From positions 124,001 through 188,000 of the forward strand of contig JACGCM010001594.1 of assembly GCA_014058105.1 (NCBI GenBank): 64,000 nucleotides of DNA, given 5' to 3'. The notes beneath the pieces were generated by a model, which searched no databases, was not told the origin of the DNA, and worked only from the letters and a program-made list of their open reading frames with translations. Shown piece after piece: positions 48,152 to 59,219 of this stretch (position 1 is its first letter; every line of letters starts with the position of its first letter). Made by a program: the position numbers and the translations under genes. This DNA comes from Kingdonia uniflora. Taxonomy: Eukaryota > Streptophyta > Magnoliopsida > Ranunculales > Circaeasteraceae.

Positions 48152-48949
48152 TCAATGAAAATATAGTAAAGTTTTTAATTTTAAAATTTGGTCATAATTT
48201 CGATTACTAGCATTGGAAATTAACTTTGACTTGTTGCTTCACATAGATTTTTTTTTTAAATAATCGATGATATTTTTTAGGTTTTTCTCTCAGGTATAAA
48301 AATATGAACGAATCGATTGTAAGTCAAGCGAATGCTCTTAATTACTAGAGGCATCAGATGTTTTTCTAGATAGATAACATGAACAGAAGTTCAATTATCA
48401 TTGAAGGAGCCGATCGAGTTAATATTACCAGAGACTTTCTATATTTTATCTCCGCCAAACTGACCATACTAAACTCTGGACCAAGAAGATCTTTTAAACG
48501 TTGTAATGTATAAAACAAGGGTATTTTGTTGGTATGGTCTTATCTTTTGTTTTACTTATTCACCTTTTTCTTCTACTTTTCATGGTTTTTCTATATGACA
48601 TAGCTTGTTCATGCACTTTTATTCCCGAGTCTTTTTTGCTTGATAATCGCCTCTTTGATGCACTTTTTCTTTCTTTTTATATTTCTAGGGGGGTTTTTCT
48701 TGCTCAATAATTTCATGGTATATTTAAATTAGGCTACCTTACATCTAGATGTGGGTATACAATTCATTTTATACTAAACATTGGTAAAAACTCTAATGCT
48801 GTCAGCTTTGCACTCTCAACTTGAACAAATTTTAGAGATCGGGGAATAACGAATTGATAAAAACTGAAAATTTATAGCTGTAGATAATTGAATCCTCTTT
48901 CTATAAAAACTTGTGTCATTCAAATCTGATTTAAATTGATGGAGATATC
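48152..48949. other. Unassigned stretch before the Athila-like remnant
   Basis: AT-rich, with no coding pattern recognised. It may be the decayed gag part of the Athila-like element that follows. Confidence 0.3.
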
Positions 48950-51028
48950 AATGGTTTACCCAACAACAGTGAGTGATGTACGAAAAACTTTGCAGCCATA
49001 TGTTTCACAATTTTTTAAGTTGTTGGAACATGATTTTTGATTGAATCTTACATTCACATTCAAGAGGATATGTTGAATGTAGCTAAAGGGATTCCCCTTA
49101 TCCTAGGCATACCATTCTTAGACCATCCAAAACATGTTTATGTGAAATCTAAAGGTTAGCCTTAATGTGGTCAACAATAATAGACAAGTCTCAGACAAAG
49201 ATGACCACACATGCATCAATGCCATTCCAACCTGCATGTATCCTTTCATGAACATATTCAGAAGACCCATTGAATTTTTATCGTACACACATAGGGGAAA
49301 ATTTGGACGAGGTGGAGGAACTTGAGGAAATAAAGAAATATCGAGATTTAACTACTCCACATAAGAAATTCTAACCTAGGGTAGAAGCTCATATCCCTAC
49401 AACAACCTTACCCAAACCCTCCATCATCCAACCTCCACAGCTTTAACTTATGACCTTGCCAAAGACCCTCAAATATGCCTACCTAGGTAACAATGAGAAT
49501 CACCTGTTATCATAGCTTCCAATCTAACTGCCATCCATGAAGACATGCTCTGAAGTGTTCTAAAGATAACTAAGATAGCAATAAGTTAGTCCATAACTCA
49601 TTTAAAGGGAATTAGTCCCACCATTTGTATACATTTCATATACTTAGAAGACGGTGCTTAAAATTCTTACGAAATGCAAAGGCGACTAATCCTAATATGA
49701 TGGAGATGGCCAATAAATAAATTATCAAATTACTTATGACAGTAAATCAATCAGCCCGGTTCAAGTTTTCCCAAAGAATTTGGGAATCACGATAATTGAA
49801 AATGAGAAAAAAAAAGTTAGTGCCTACTCGCACGTCCACATGGTGCTATCTATACATCGACTATGGAAAGATATGCACGGTCACACATAATAATCACTTT
49901 CCTCTCCCATTATTGACCAAATACTGAAACGACTAGGCGGCAAGTTTCCTTATTGATTTTTAGACGGCTACTCAGGGTATAACCAGATTGCAATAGCACC
50001 AGAAGATCTGAAAATAGCCACATTCAGTTACCCATACGAAACCTATGCATACGCATGCCGTTTAGACTATGCAATGCTAGGGATGGAAATTTGACCTGCC
50101 CCACAGGGGATTGGCCCCACCATGAATGAGGTCGATTTGGGATGGGATAACCGGGTCTGGGGGTGTGTATGGAAAAAGCTGCCCAAATCTCATTAAGGAT
50201 CGGGGCAGATTTGAAACTAGTTAAAATTAATCCGTTATCTGCCCCGCCATCCCCCATATAATACCCACTTAATCTTTTTACAATTATACCCTATATATAT
50301 ATAAGAAAATAAACCAAACCCTATTACTCATTGTTTTTCAAGTCTCAAATCCTCTTATCTTCGTCTCTCCCCAAACCCAACCAAGAGGACCAAATGAAAG
50401 TGAAGATGCCATTATGAAATGGAAACCAAATTATTCTCACCAATTCATCTCTTAAATCTTCTTATCACTTTGTTTTCATTTTAGGAACTAGCAAAATTGA
50501 GGAATCAATTGAGTAATATTGAGTATCCTAATTGTAATCAAGTATCACCAATTCTTCTCAAACCTAGTTTTGATTTTTTTTAATATGTTTTCATCTCATG
50601 TTTATCTGTGGGGAGGTTAGGGAAAAAATTGGTAATTTTTTTTGTTTCATTAGTTAAATGGGGTGGGGATGGGGCGGGTCTGGGATTAGGCTTTACAATG
50701 TAAGGCAGATTTGGGGATCCCCATTTAATTTAAATAGGTTTTGGGGTAGGGATGGGAGGCGGGAGACAAGGCGGGGATGATGATGGTATTAGCTCTCTTG
50801 CCTCGAATCCACCCCATTGCCATCCCTGTGTAATGAACCTGTTACTTTTCAGCGGTGTATAATAAGTATTTTTTTTGATATGGCAGAATAATTCCTTAAA
50901 GTCTTCATGGAAAATTTCTTAGTATTTGGATCCACATTCAATTAATGTCTCACCCACCTCGACCTTGCTCATCAATGATGCTCAGAGACTGATTTAATTC
51001 AGAACTTGGTAAAATGTTATTTCATGGT
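48950..51028 (+). pseudogene. Athila-like Ty3/gypsy protease and reverse transcriptase remnant
   Basis: Plus strand, in several frames: AKGIPLILGIPFLDHPKH (post-protease block, about 49090); a linker with YAYLGNNENHLLS; SPVQVFPKNLGITIIENEK; then IDQILKRLGGKFPY, LDGYSGYNQIAIAPEDLK and ATFSYPYETYAYA up to the MITE at 50078. After the MITE it resumes with CNEPVTFQRCIISIFSDMAE, VFMENFLVFGSTF (catalytic MDD changed to MEN) and ETDLIQNLVKCYFM, where element D is inserted (51029). This is the Athila type of RT. It is the oldest layer here. Confidence 0.8.
50078..50828. mobile_element. hAT-type MITE, 751 bp
   Basis: Ends tagggatggaaat ... attgccatccctg form imperfect terminal inverted repeats of the cagggatggcaa type. 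Flanking 8-bp sites tgcaatgc (50070-50077) and tgtaatga (50829-50836) match at 6 of 8 and split the RT reading, which resumes beyond. G-rich subterminal blocks flank an AT-rich middle. No transposase. Established pattern of non-autonomous hAT elements. Confidence 0.75.
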
Positions 51029-51651
51029 TATAATGGCCAAATTCCGTAAGATTGAAATGGCTTGGAATTTGATATCACACCAATGAACCTGCGAAAATTT
51101 TCTAATAGAAAGCAAGAAATGACAGAGGTGATTTTATTGTGGAAAACCTCTGAATAGGTAAAAAAAACTACGACCTCGATTGGAAGATTTTTGTAAAATC
51201 ATCTTTATTGCTTGAGGCGGATATCTTATTACAAGTGATCTCTAGATTTAGAAATGCTTGAACCTTGTAACTAAGAAGTTTAAATGTTTATGAGAATCTA
51301 GAACAAGTAGTTTTGTTGGTAATTTCTCGTATAACTTTTTGGTCCCTGTCTCTTCTGGAACTTCTTCTTTATATAGGCCTTCTTCCCAGTTCTTCATCGT
51401 GCGGGAGCACGTTCTCTAAATAATGTGGTTAGTGGCAGTTGACTGAGTAACTGACGAGTTTGTGAGAAACAGTTGTCTTTAACTGGTTAAGGTTTTTTGG
51501 TTTGAGTTCGACCCATGTTCTTCACCAGTTCATGGAGTAGGTTGAAATTTTGACTGGAGAAGCCATGTTAAAAATGCCTAAGTCTGAGATAGAGGTAATT
51601 TGAACTGGCGATAGCCCAATTTTAGGTAAGATCGAGGGATAGGTCCCTAGA
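51029..51651 (-). repeat. Element D 3' LTR
   Basis: 623 bp. Minus strand ends ggccattata against Athila sequence. The other end is mutated (ccctaga for ccctaca) against the polypurine tract. A conserved tatata TATA lies near 51370. Confidence 0.85.
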
Positions 51652-51913
51652 ATCACCCCCTCGCAACTGAAGTCACGAGTGGCTTTGGTTGAGAAAGGAT
51701 CTGTGGGTAATTGGCATTCGGGTTAAAGTCTCTTATAATTGAAATCGAGTAATGATGGCTTTGACTGTATGAAAGTTGTACGGGTTATGGGGAAATGATG
51801 TGCCTTAAATAAAGATATGGATGCTAATGTATGCGACGGTTATGATTTGAAGAGCCGCGTCTGTAATAAATGATGACGTTTAGAAAAACGTACCTGCACA
51901 ATAAATGTACGGT

Positions 51914-51923
51914 TATATAAATA
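51914..51923 (+). promoter_or_regulatory. TATA box of element D small antisense ORF
   Basis: ggttatataaatattacctataccaa, inner edge 68 nt before the ATG at 51991. Nearly identical to C 22586-22611. Confidence 0.65.
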
Positions 51924-51990
51924 TTACCTATACCAAATTTTTGAAGCAAAGTATCCTTGTAAGTTTTCAAATTCTCTAAATTTTTTGAAG

Positions 51991-52293
51991 ATGGTGAAGT
52001 CTTGGAGGATGGTCCTCGAAGAGAGGATTGCTTCTTAAATGCAGAGGTTGAAGTTGAAGTATTTTGGCAACCAATCCTTGGAGATGTCGATACCTGCTCC
52101 TGTTCCTCCGACTTATCAAGGTGTATCGGAAGATGAAACGGCTGAAGTTGAGTATAAATTTTACTGCAGTTGGAGGTTTCATGTCGTCGTCTTGACAGGC
52201 GAGGAACATTGGGCTTGTCTCCGTTCTCTTACGAAGGACAAGGTTGGGGGGATATATGTAGGGATAGGCATAACTTCAGGGCAGTTATGCTGA
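51991..52293 (+). pseudogene. Element D small antisense ORF, one nonsense codon
   Basis: ATG at 51991 reads MVKSWRMVLEERIAS, TAA, then an open 84-codon reading from MQRLKLKYFG to ITSGQLC-stop at 52291-52293: 101 codons in all, the same length as A. Motifs KLKYFGNQSLEM, PPTYQGVS, WRFHVVVLTGEEHWACL and TKDKVGG. If the inner Met (52039) is the true start the protein is intact at 84 residues. In A and C the first part also carries stops, at other codons. Family unknown. Confidence 0.6.
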
Positions 52294-53277
52294 TGACTTG
52301 TATTGAAATGGATTCTAAGGTCAGGCCCTCTTCATCTCTACCAACTTTGCGAGGGTGGTGGTTATAAGGGAGGCGGTGATGGTAGTGGAGGAGTAGGATG
52401 GGAAGTGGAAGTCTGCTTCAGCATTTCTATCACTATTTTACGCTAAGAAGATCTTCAGTTTGAAGAGTTTGGTCCATAATTGAGTCTTCTGCTTGCATAG
52501 TTCCATTTGAAGCTCGACTAAACTTCGACCAAACTCATGTAAGGGAAGCTTTTTGTTGTTTCCAATTTTTGCTTTGTATCAGGGTAAAAAATTATTGAAG
52601 TAGAACAAACTGAAGGACTTGTTCTTGGGGTGCTTGAAAGATCTATTTTCTGTAAAGCACTCTAAAAACTTATTATCTGTAAAGTACCTGATTTCATAGT
52701 AATTGTAAGACTTGATATCTGTAAAAGTATTTAATCTCTGAGTACTTTAAAAGACTTGTTATCTATAAATGTATCTATAATCTAATTCAAAATGAATAAT
52801 ACTTGTTATCCAAACATTGTGTTGATATAGAATAGAATGTCTCTGGAATCGAGCTAAGAATAATGTTATGTGTTTGCCAAGATACTGATAAAATGATATG
52901 TATGACATGAAAGTTATTATTATCATAATCGAACTGTTAGAAATATGTTTTCATGTAGATACCATAAGGTCGACCTGGGGATGGATAAAAATATAGAGGA
53001 AATGAAGTTATACAAATTTTGGAATGGTAGGTCGATCTGTGACAGTTTGTTTGGAGCAATCAGGTTGATATAAATAGGACAAAATAATATAGCTCGATAG
53101 AAAGAGATTTGTTCAGATATAACTTCTACCAAGATTCTATGGTTTCTGTTATGAGATAATAGGAGAACATCCCGAGCTGCGCAGAATATATGGCCAGATA
53201 GGGTATTAAATAATGGGGGGATTGAGAAGGGATAAATAGGTGGAAGGATAGAAAAATATGGTGGACTCGTTCTGAGA
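52294..53277. other. Element D spacer between antisense ORFs
   Basis: Equivalent to C 23098-23989. Contains acttgttatctgtaaagtac-type short repeats (about 52640-52770). No gene recognised. Confidence 0.5.
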
Positions 53278-53680
53278 GAATCCATTACGCCGCTGAGGGG
53301 CGATTGGCTATTAAGATAGCCAAAGTGCATGAACGTATTTTTGGGTTATAGGATTATGATGCTGAATTGCCAGTGAAGGAGGTGAATGTTGAGGATTTGG
53401 ATATGATTGGGATAAAGCAGGAATATGAACGTTGTTTTTACGAAGAGATGTTATGAAAAGTAATTGTGGACCCAGAAGTTCCAAAGGAAGTAGTGAGATT
53501 GCTTGCTGTGGAGGAGATCGAGTCTGAAGATGTGATCATTGCTAGAGGATATCTGATCGGATGTTGTCGCCTAGGTTATCAAGATTGTTTTAGGTGTAAT
53601 TATATGCAAAGTGCTATCATAAATAAATGTAATTTTTTTAATTTAACGGAAAAGACGAAAGTCAAATTGATCCTCTAAAG
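53278..53680 (+). pseudogene. Element D anonymous antisense ORF with Cys-rich end
   Basis: The reading RIHYAAEGRLAIKIAKVHER, DYDAELPVKEVNVEDL, EYERCFYEEM, DPEVPKEVVRLLAVEEIESE and GCCRLGYQDCFRCNYM aligns with C 23991-24310. Two in-frame stops. The Cys cluster C-C-x6-C-x2-C is striking but not a pattern I can name. The frame continues to 53676-53678 in D but stops directly after in C, so the end is uncertain. Confidence 0.5.
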
Positions 53681-53752
53681 TTGCAAATGTTGTTTGAGAC
53701 TACTTTGATAAACAATTTTGAATAACTTTGAAAATTTTGTTAGCTTTAAAAA

Positions 53753-53775
53753 TGACGTCACTAGTACTATAAGTA
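53753..53775 (+). promoter_or_regulatory. TGACGTCA element plus TATAAGTA, candidate promoter of the large antisense gene (element D)
   Basis: tgacgtca (53753-53760) and tataagta (53768-53775) with the same 15-nt offset as in C. The first conserved coding exon begins about 180 bp downstream. Confidence 0.5.
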
Positions 53776-53959
53776 TAAGAAACAAGAACAGAAAAAAATA
53801 GGAGCTTCTAGCTTTGCTTTTTATGTAAAACTGCAAAAATCTGATATCGTGTGTGTGTGAGTCATCAAGAGTGTGGGAAGGTCAGAGAAAGATTTGGAAA
53901 CAAGAGAGAAAAATAGATTAAAACATGAAGGGAGGGGCAATGATGGAAAGACAGCTTTT

Positions 53960-56900
53960 TATTGAGAAGGTACAAGACGTCTGACATGGATAGTAGAAAG
54001 AACGCCTCGGTTCCAAAACTGAGGACGACTTATGCGTGGCACAATAATTGCCAGCCATTAGAGAGAGAAAGAATAAATAGTACTTCTTTTTCATCATTCA
54101 AATATTTTTCAACGTCTGAAAACTTGGAGAGCACAGAGAGAGAAAGGGCGAAAAAATTATAGGGGATTTGGTAAGGATTTATTTGAGAGTGATCAACAGT
54201 CGAAAAGAGTTGCAGGAACTGAATCACGCATGTGGCTATACAGCAGCGTTTTGAGGGAAGGATTTGGCGCTGCTTTGGATTCTCATTTTGACACAGAAGG
54301 TTAGTAGGTTAGTAGAGACGTGAGCTGCATGTTTGTAATTTTTTTTTACAAATCGTAATCTATTTTAAGAAAATCTTTAAAAAATCACTATTTATTGTAA
54401 TCTACAAAATTTAAAATATATATAGAATATATGAAAGATATTTTGTATGTGCATGATTGATGTGTATGAGATAATGATAGATACCTGAATCTGTATGCAG
54501 GTCGAACGTGAGAGGTATTTGTGTAGAATCAAACCTTTGCCTGAGGAATTGTAGTTGAGATGAATAGTTTACCTGTTAATGAGGTGTCGACCTCTGGTCT
54601 GACGGCAGAGTCTAAAATTGAAATGTCTGACAGTAAGGTTGAAGTTGGGTTTAAACAATTTCCAGGTTTCCCTGGAAAATTAGTGACCTATCCTCCCTGT
54701 TCGGACGCATTTAAAGAGTTTTGTAAAGCCAAGGCTGCTGTATGAGGGACATGGGGTAACTGCGTAGAATGCGTCGGTAGGCTATTTAGGGTGTGTACTG
54801 TAGCGATGGAGGAAGAGTATTTTTATTTGTTGGCCAACTTGGAGGAGGAGAAACGAGATAGGGGTATAGATGAATTGACCTCGCTGGAATATTTAAATGA
54901 GAGTATTCGAAGTGACATTTCATAGGGCTTTTTGTATTACCTGTCACAATTGGAGTACGGGTTGAGTCTTCCCCTTACCAATTTGGCAAAAGGGATTATG
55001 AATAAGATTGGGGCATGTCCTGTTCAATTGAATGGGAACATGTGGGAGGTAATAAGTATTTGTGACCATCTGAATGAGAAATGGGAGAATGAGGGGAAAG
55101 TGAGAAGGATATCCCCTGAGGATGTATTACAGTTTTATGGGGTGAAGAATTATCACGCCAGTGGTGGGGCATATTTATTTGCGAGCGCAAATCGGCCTCG
55201 TTTCTTCGATCTAAACTCAACAGGTCGAGCTTGGAACGATAGCGTAATATGGGTGAAGGGTAATTACCATCAGAGAGATGATAAAGAACCTTTGGATCTT
55301 CTGTTTAGAACTGCAAAACAAAGTAAGTATAACAATGTATAGCGTATAATATTGATATGTTTGAACTGTATGATCTTTTGTTGATAATAAAAATGTAGTG
55401 CATGGCAGGCCCGAAGTCCTAGGTGGAGAGGAAAGATTTTTTATTGGACGAAGTTGCGGAGGAAGAGGTTGAGCTCGAATTTGAGTTGGAACAACTTGGC
55501 CTTAGCAGAAAGAAACGGGTTGGGAACAAGTCCAAAAAGGTTCAGAAATCTCAATCGACCAAGCTGATGGCGGGTGTTGATGATGGAAAGAAGAAAGGAA
55601 CTGGTGGGGAAGGGCGAATGAACTTGCCCAAGATCCCGGGAATAGATAGTTTGGTTCAGTCGGAGTCTATTACCTCGAGTTAATTAGCTTGAATGTTTCT
55701 AAAAAAGTAGATGTTGAAGCGCCTATCGGCCTCTGGTACCACTGGAAGTGGTGAGGTCGACGAAAATGAAAAAAAATGAGAAGGATTGAACCTTTTGGAA
55801 ACTCGGGGGAGAAGGTCGTTGAAGAGCTACCTACTGTTGAGGACGATCTTAAAGAGGTGGAAGAAAGGGCCAGGCTGGCGGCTCTTCACGGGAAAGTGGA
55901 CATGGGCAAGATGGTTGGTCTTAACACTCGATTATGTAAAATATACTTATGTATTGCATTTCGAGCTCAGGTTGAGGTAGAATTGTGCTTTGCAGGTTGC
56001 ACATTTGGTGAGGGGGAATAGGCTCGGAGTTGAAGAGAAGAAATCTGAGCTGAAGAAGGGGAAGATCAAGCTTGAAAAGAAGGTAGCTCGAGCGAAGGCT
56101 GATGCTCTCAAGGATATAAAAAAGCCTGGAGCCCCTAAAGGCTTTCCACGTAGTGGCGATTGGCCATCAACAAGCAGAGGCGATAGCAAACCTGGAGAAG
56201 GTGGTAGCGGAGCGCAAAAGACTCGGGCACCACCTTATGCTGAAGGGGTATTCTGGGGATGAGGTAGATGCTATTAAGGTAGACACCTATGTCGAGGAGG
56301 GAGATAATGAAGAGGTTACGATTGGAGTTGTTGATGGGTTGGATGGTGTCGCCCGCCAGACGGTGCTAGACAATCAAGAGGATGTCACCGAGCTCCCGAA
56401 GGAGGAGCATGAGAAGGTGGGGTAAAGAAATGACTTTGTATGAATATTTTGGAAGTATTCTGTAAATTTGTTGGATTGTGTATATTATAATAGATTTTTG
56501 TAGGCTGAGTTTCTTTTTTTTGTAACCCTTTTGTAGGCACTTAGAGAAATGAGTCTCAAAATAAAAGATTTAGAGACCAAGCTTGCAAGGAAAAGAAAGA
56601 TCTCCACATCCTCGCTGTCTTCGCAAGTGGAGATGCAGGTTAGATCAGAATAATACTTTTGATTTGTATGCTATATTGACATAAAGCTACCAAGTAAATA
56701 AGACAACATAGAACGTAGAGGCAGACCAAAAACTTGATATCAGTTTTAGGAAAATGATACTAAAATAGTGCATAGGAAAAATCAAAGTTTTAGACAAAGT
56801 AGCATATAGAGAACATGTACCTTAGACCTTGAAATATGTCATGTAGTATCCATCTAAGATCGTACTTCGACCTTTAAGTCTAGAAGTAGTTGCACACAGT

Positions 56901-58383
56901 AGATGTTAAAAATTAGATATCTTGTTAGAAATGAGATATTTATATGTATGCTGATGGGGTATTCTGAATTGAACTGTATATAATATATTTATATTGTGCA
57001 GGTCAAGATGTATTCAGCTCACTCGCGAGAAGATGAGGCACTCTAATGTATCCAAGAATTTGCAGAGGAGTTAGATAGGGTGAGGGATACGAATGAGGAT
57101 AGAGAAGACCAGCAGGTAAAGGTGCACTTCAAGTTTGTTGAGTCAACCGAGACTATTGTCGACCTCACTCGTAAGATTGAGGATAAGGATGTCGAAATTG
57201 ATAAGGGGCTAAAAGAGCTTATAGAGATAAAAGAGTACGCAGCGAAGCTTCAAAGTCAGATTGACACACTGATGATAAAGAGTAGGTATGCTGACATGGC
57301 TCAATACCGTATTCAAGCACTAGAAAGATCGGAGAGACAATTTTGAGCTGATTATCAAAATTATAGAAGCGAACTGAAGTGACTGAAAAAGAAAATGATT
57401 AAAAAAGATAACGAGCTGAAGATAGCTCGTGAAGATCTATCGGCTCCAGAAGCTGCAGTCGAGCATTTGCATACAGCCCTACCCACCAAGGATATGGAGT
57501 TTTAGGCAGTACAACAGAAGTGTGATGAGTTAAATGAGAGGGTGACACGATTGAAGACCGAATTCCCTCAAGCCATTGCGCGTGTCAGGAACGTCGAGGC
57601 TGGGGAGCGCTCGAGGAGGAGTAGAAATGATGTTAAGGTTCCTCTAGTCCAAGGGGATGTAGTTAGCCTGTCAAGTCAAATTAGGGAGATGGAAGGTAAC
57701 GTAGCTCAAATTTAAGGGCATGTACAGAAAGGGAATATAAACTTAAGGGAGTGGCAACATAATTTGGATGCTGCTCTTGTTAGGGAAAAAGTCTTGGAAG
57801 GGGAAATCAGGTCGAAGAAGATTCTGATGAAGAAGAAAGATGATATGTTAAAGGTCACTTCGGCCAGGGAAGAGTTGAATACAGAAATAGAGAAACTTTG
57901 CGCACAGGTGGCAGACTTAGAGGCCATTAATCAGGCAGAATCAGCTAAAGCCGTCAAAAAGTTGGAAGAGAGTATAGCTTTTGATGTTCTTACAGAAATA
58001 GAAATGGCACATCAGAAGAGACTGTATGTGAGGTTGGAGCCATGCCTCGAGAAGGTGAGGTCTTTTCGAAGATAGTTGTATCTCATGTATCACGCACAGA
58101 CCTGTTAAAGTCGATCGTTGCTTATTTTGTTGAAGAAGTAAAAATACTTGAGTTAGAATGAGATACCTTGTTCAAGAGTCTGTTAGACAAGGGTTATATT
58201 TGTAGATTTGATATAAATTGAGGGAACTGCATGGCCTCCATGGAAATGAATTTTGGCCCTCGATCTGCTGATCTGATAGAGAGGGGCAGGGTTGCTGTAA
58301 CTCGCGAACTAAAGTCATATCAACCTCCTACTATAGGGGAAAGGACAGCTGACATTCCAACAGCAGAAAAGAATCCAATGTAG
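53960..58383 (+). pseudogene. Element D large antisense gene, six exons inferred, broken
   Basis: Inferred exons: about 53955-54299, 54555-55322, 55409-55913, 55996-56416, 56537-56638, 57002-58383. Exon 1: RRYKTSDMDSRKNASVPK, HNNCQPLERE, WLYSSVLREGF. Exon 2: MNSLPVNEVSTSG, YPPCSDAFKEFCKAK, LEYGLSLPLTNLAKGI, CPVQLNGNMWEVISICDHLN, NRPRFFDLNSTGRAW, a region resembling the plant putative gypsy-type transposon domain. Exon 3: FELEQLGLSRKKRVGNKSKK, basic. Exons 4-6: coiled coil. Exon 1 to 2 and 2 to 3 junctions are phase 1, the rest phase 0, and each joins in frame. Defects: stops in exons 2, 3 and 6 and frame changes in exons 1, 3 and 4. Not a host gene: it lies between a 3' LTR with polypurine tract and the element's repeats. 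Confidence 0.65.
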
Positions 58384-58453
58384 TTGTTGTGAATGCAACC
58401 TAAAAATAAATAGCATCTCTCGCAGACATAACGAGATAGATGAAAGCTAGTAT

Positions 58454-59042
58454 TGTAGGGACCAGATTTTGTAAAGCTCAAAATAGCTTGAAATCGATCC
58501 TTACACCAAGAACTACTATGCCAAGAATTAAATAAGAGATAATACTTAACACATGGGATTTAGCGTGGAAAACCTGTGAATAGGTAAAAACTACGACCTC
58601 GAGTGGAGGATTTTGTGAAAGTAGTATTATTGCTTGAGAGAGTAAGAGAATCTGATTATAAGAGTTAATCTAAGAAAAAATAGCTAGATACCAGATAATT
58701 ATATGTATAGAATTGTCTGTTGAACGTCCTGTTTCCTTAGGAGCTCTACCCTTTTATAGACCATGCTCTCAGCTTGACATCGTACTTGAAGCAGATCTCC
58801 TGAAAGTGGGAGTCATGGGTACTTGAGTGTGTAACTGCAAGCTCGTGAGAGACAGGTGTATGTTGACTTGTTTAACTTACATCTATTATGGACGACCCAC
58901 GTTCTGCTTGAGTTCGTGGTCGATGTTTAACTGCTGACGTGTCTATTTATGCGTGAGTCTGGTACTGGATAAGATTGAATCTTCTGAAGCACGAGGCATA
59001 GATGAGATCGAATGTCCGCAGCTCAAGGGATAAGTCCCTACA
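58454..59042 (-). repeat. Element E 3' LTR
   Basis: 589 bp. Minus strand tgtagggact ... ggtccctaca. The polypurine tract complement follows at 59043. D sequence agtat lies just before 58454 and would be the target duplication if repeated beyond the window. Confidence 0.8.
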
Positions 59043-59219
59043 ATCGCCCCCTCGCAACTGAAGTCACGTGTGACTTTAGTTAAGAATAAACCCTAACCTG
59101 GACCCTTTTGATGACGTAAGCGAGAGTATGAAAACCGGAACGTCTGTATTGATGAGTGTACTATCATTATGATGCGTGAGTGTTATGGGTAGACTTGTGG
59201 TCGTATTTTAAGGTTAAAG

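Larger units (their letters stand above)
51029..58453 (-). mobile_element. Element D: Tat-lineage element, 3' part, interrupted by element E
   Basis: 3' LTR (51029-51651), polypurine tract complement (atcaccccctcgc), small antisense ORF, anonymous ORF and the large antisense gene. At 58454, within the start of its tandem repeats (gatgaaagctagta), element E begins. The rest of D lies past the window end. It was inserted in the Athila-like RT after KCYFM. Confidence 0.85.

Noticed and set aside
47967..48210. Val/Cys-rich open frames on the plus strand
   Set aside because: They are translations of the (TG)n microsatellite.
51029..51651. D LTR as a solo LTR
   Set aside because: The polypurine tract and antisense genes directly adjoin it, so it is the 3' LTR of a larger element.
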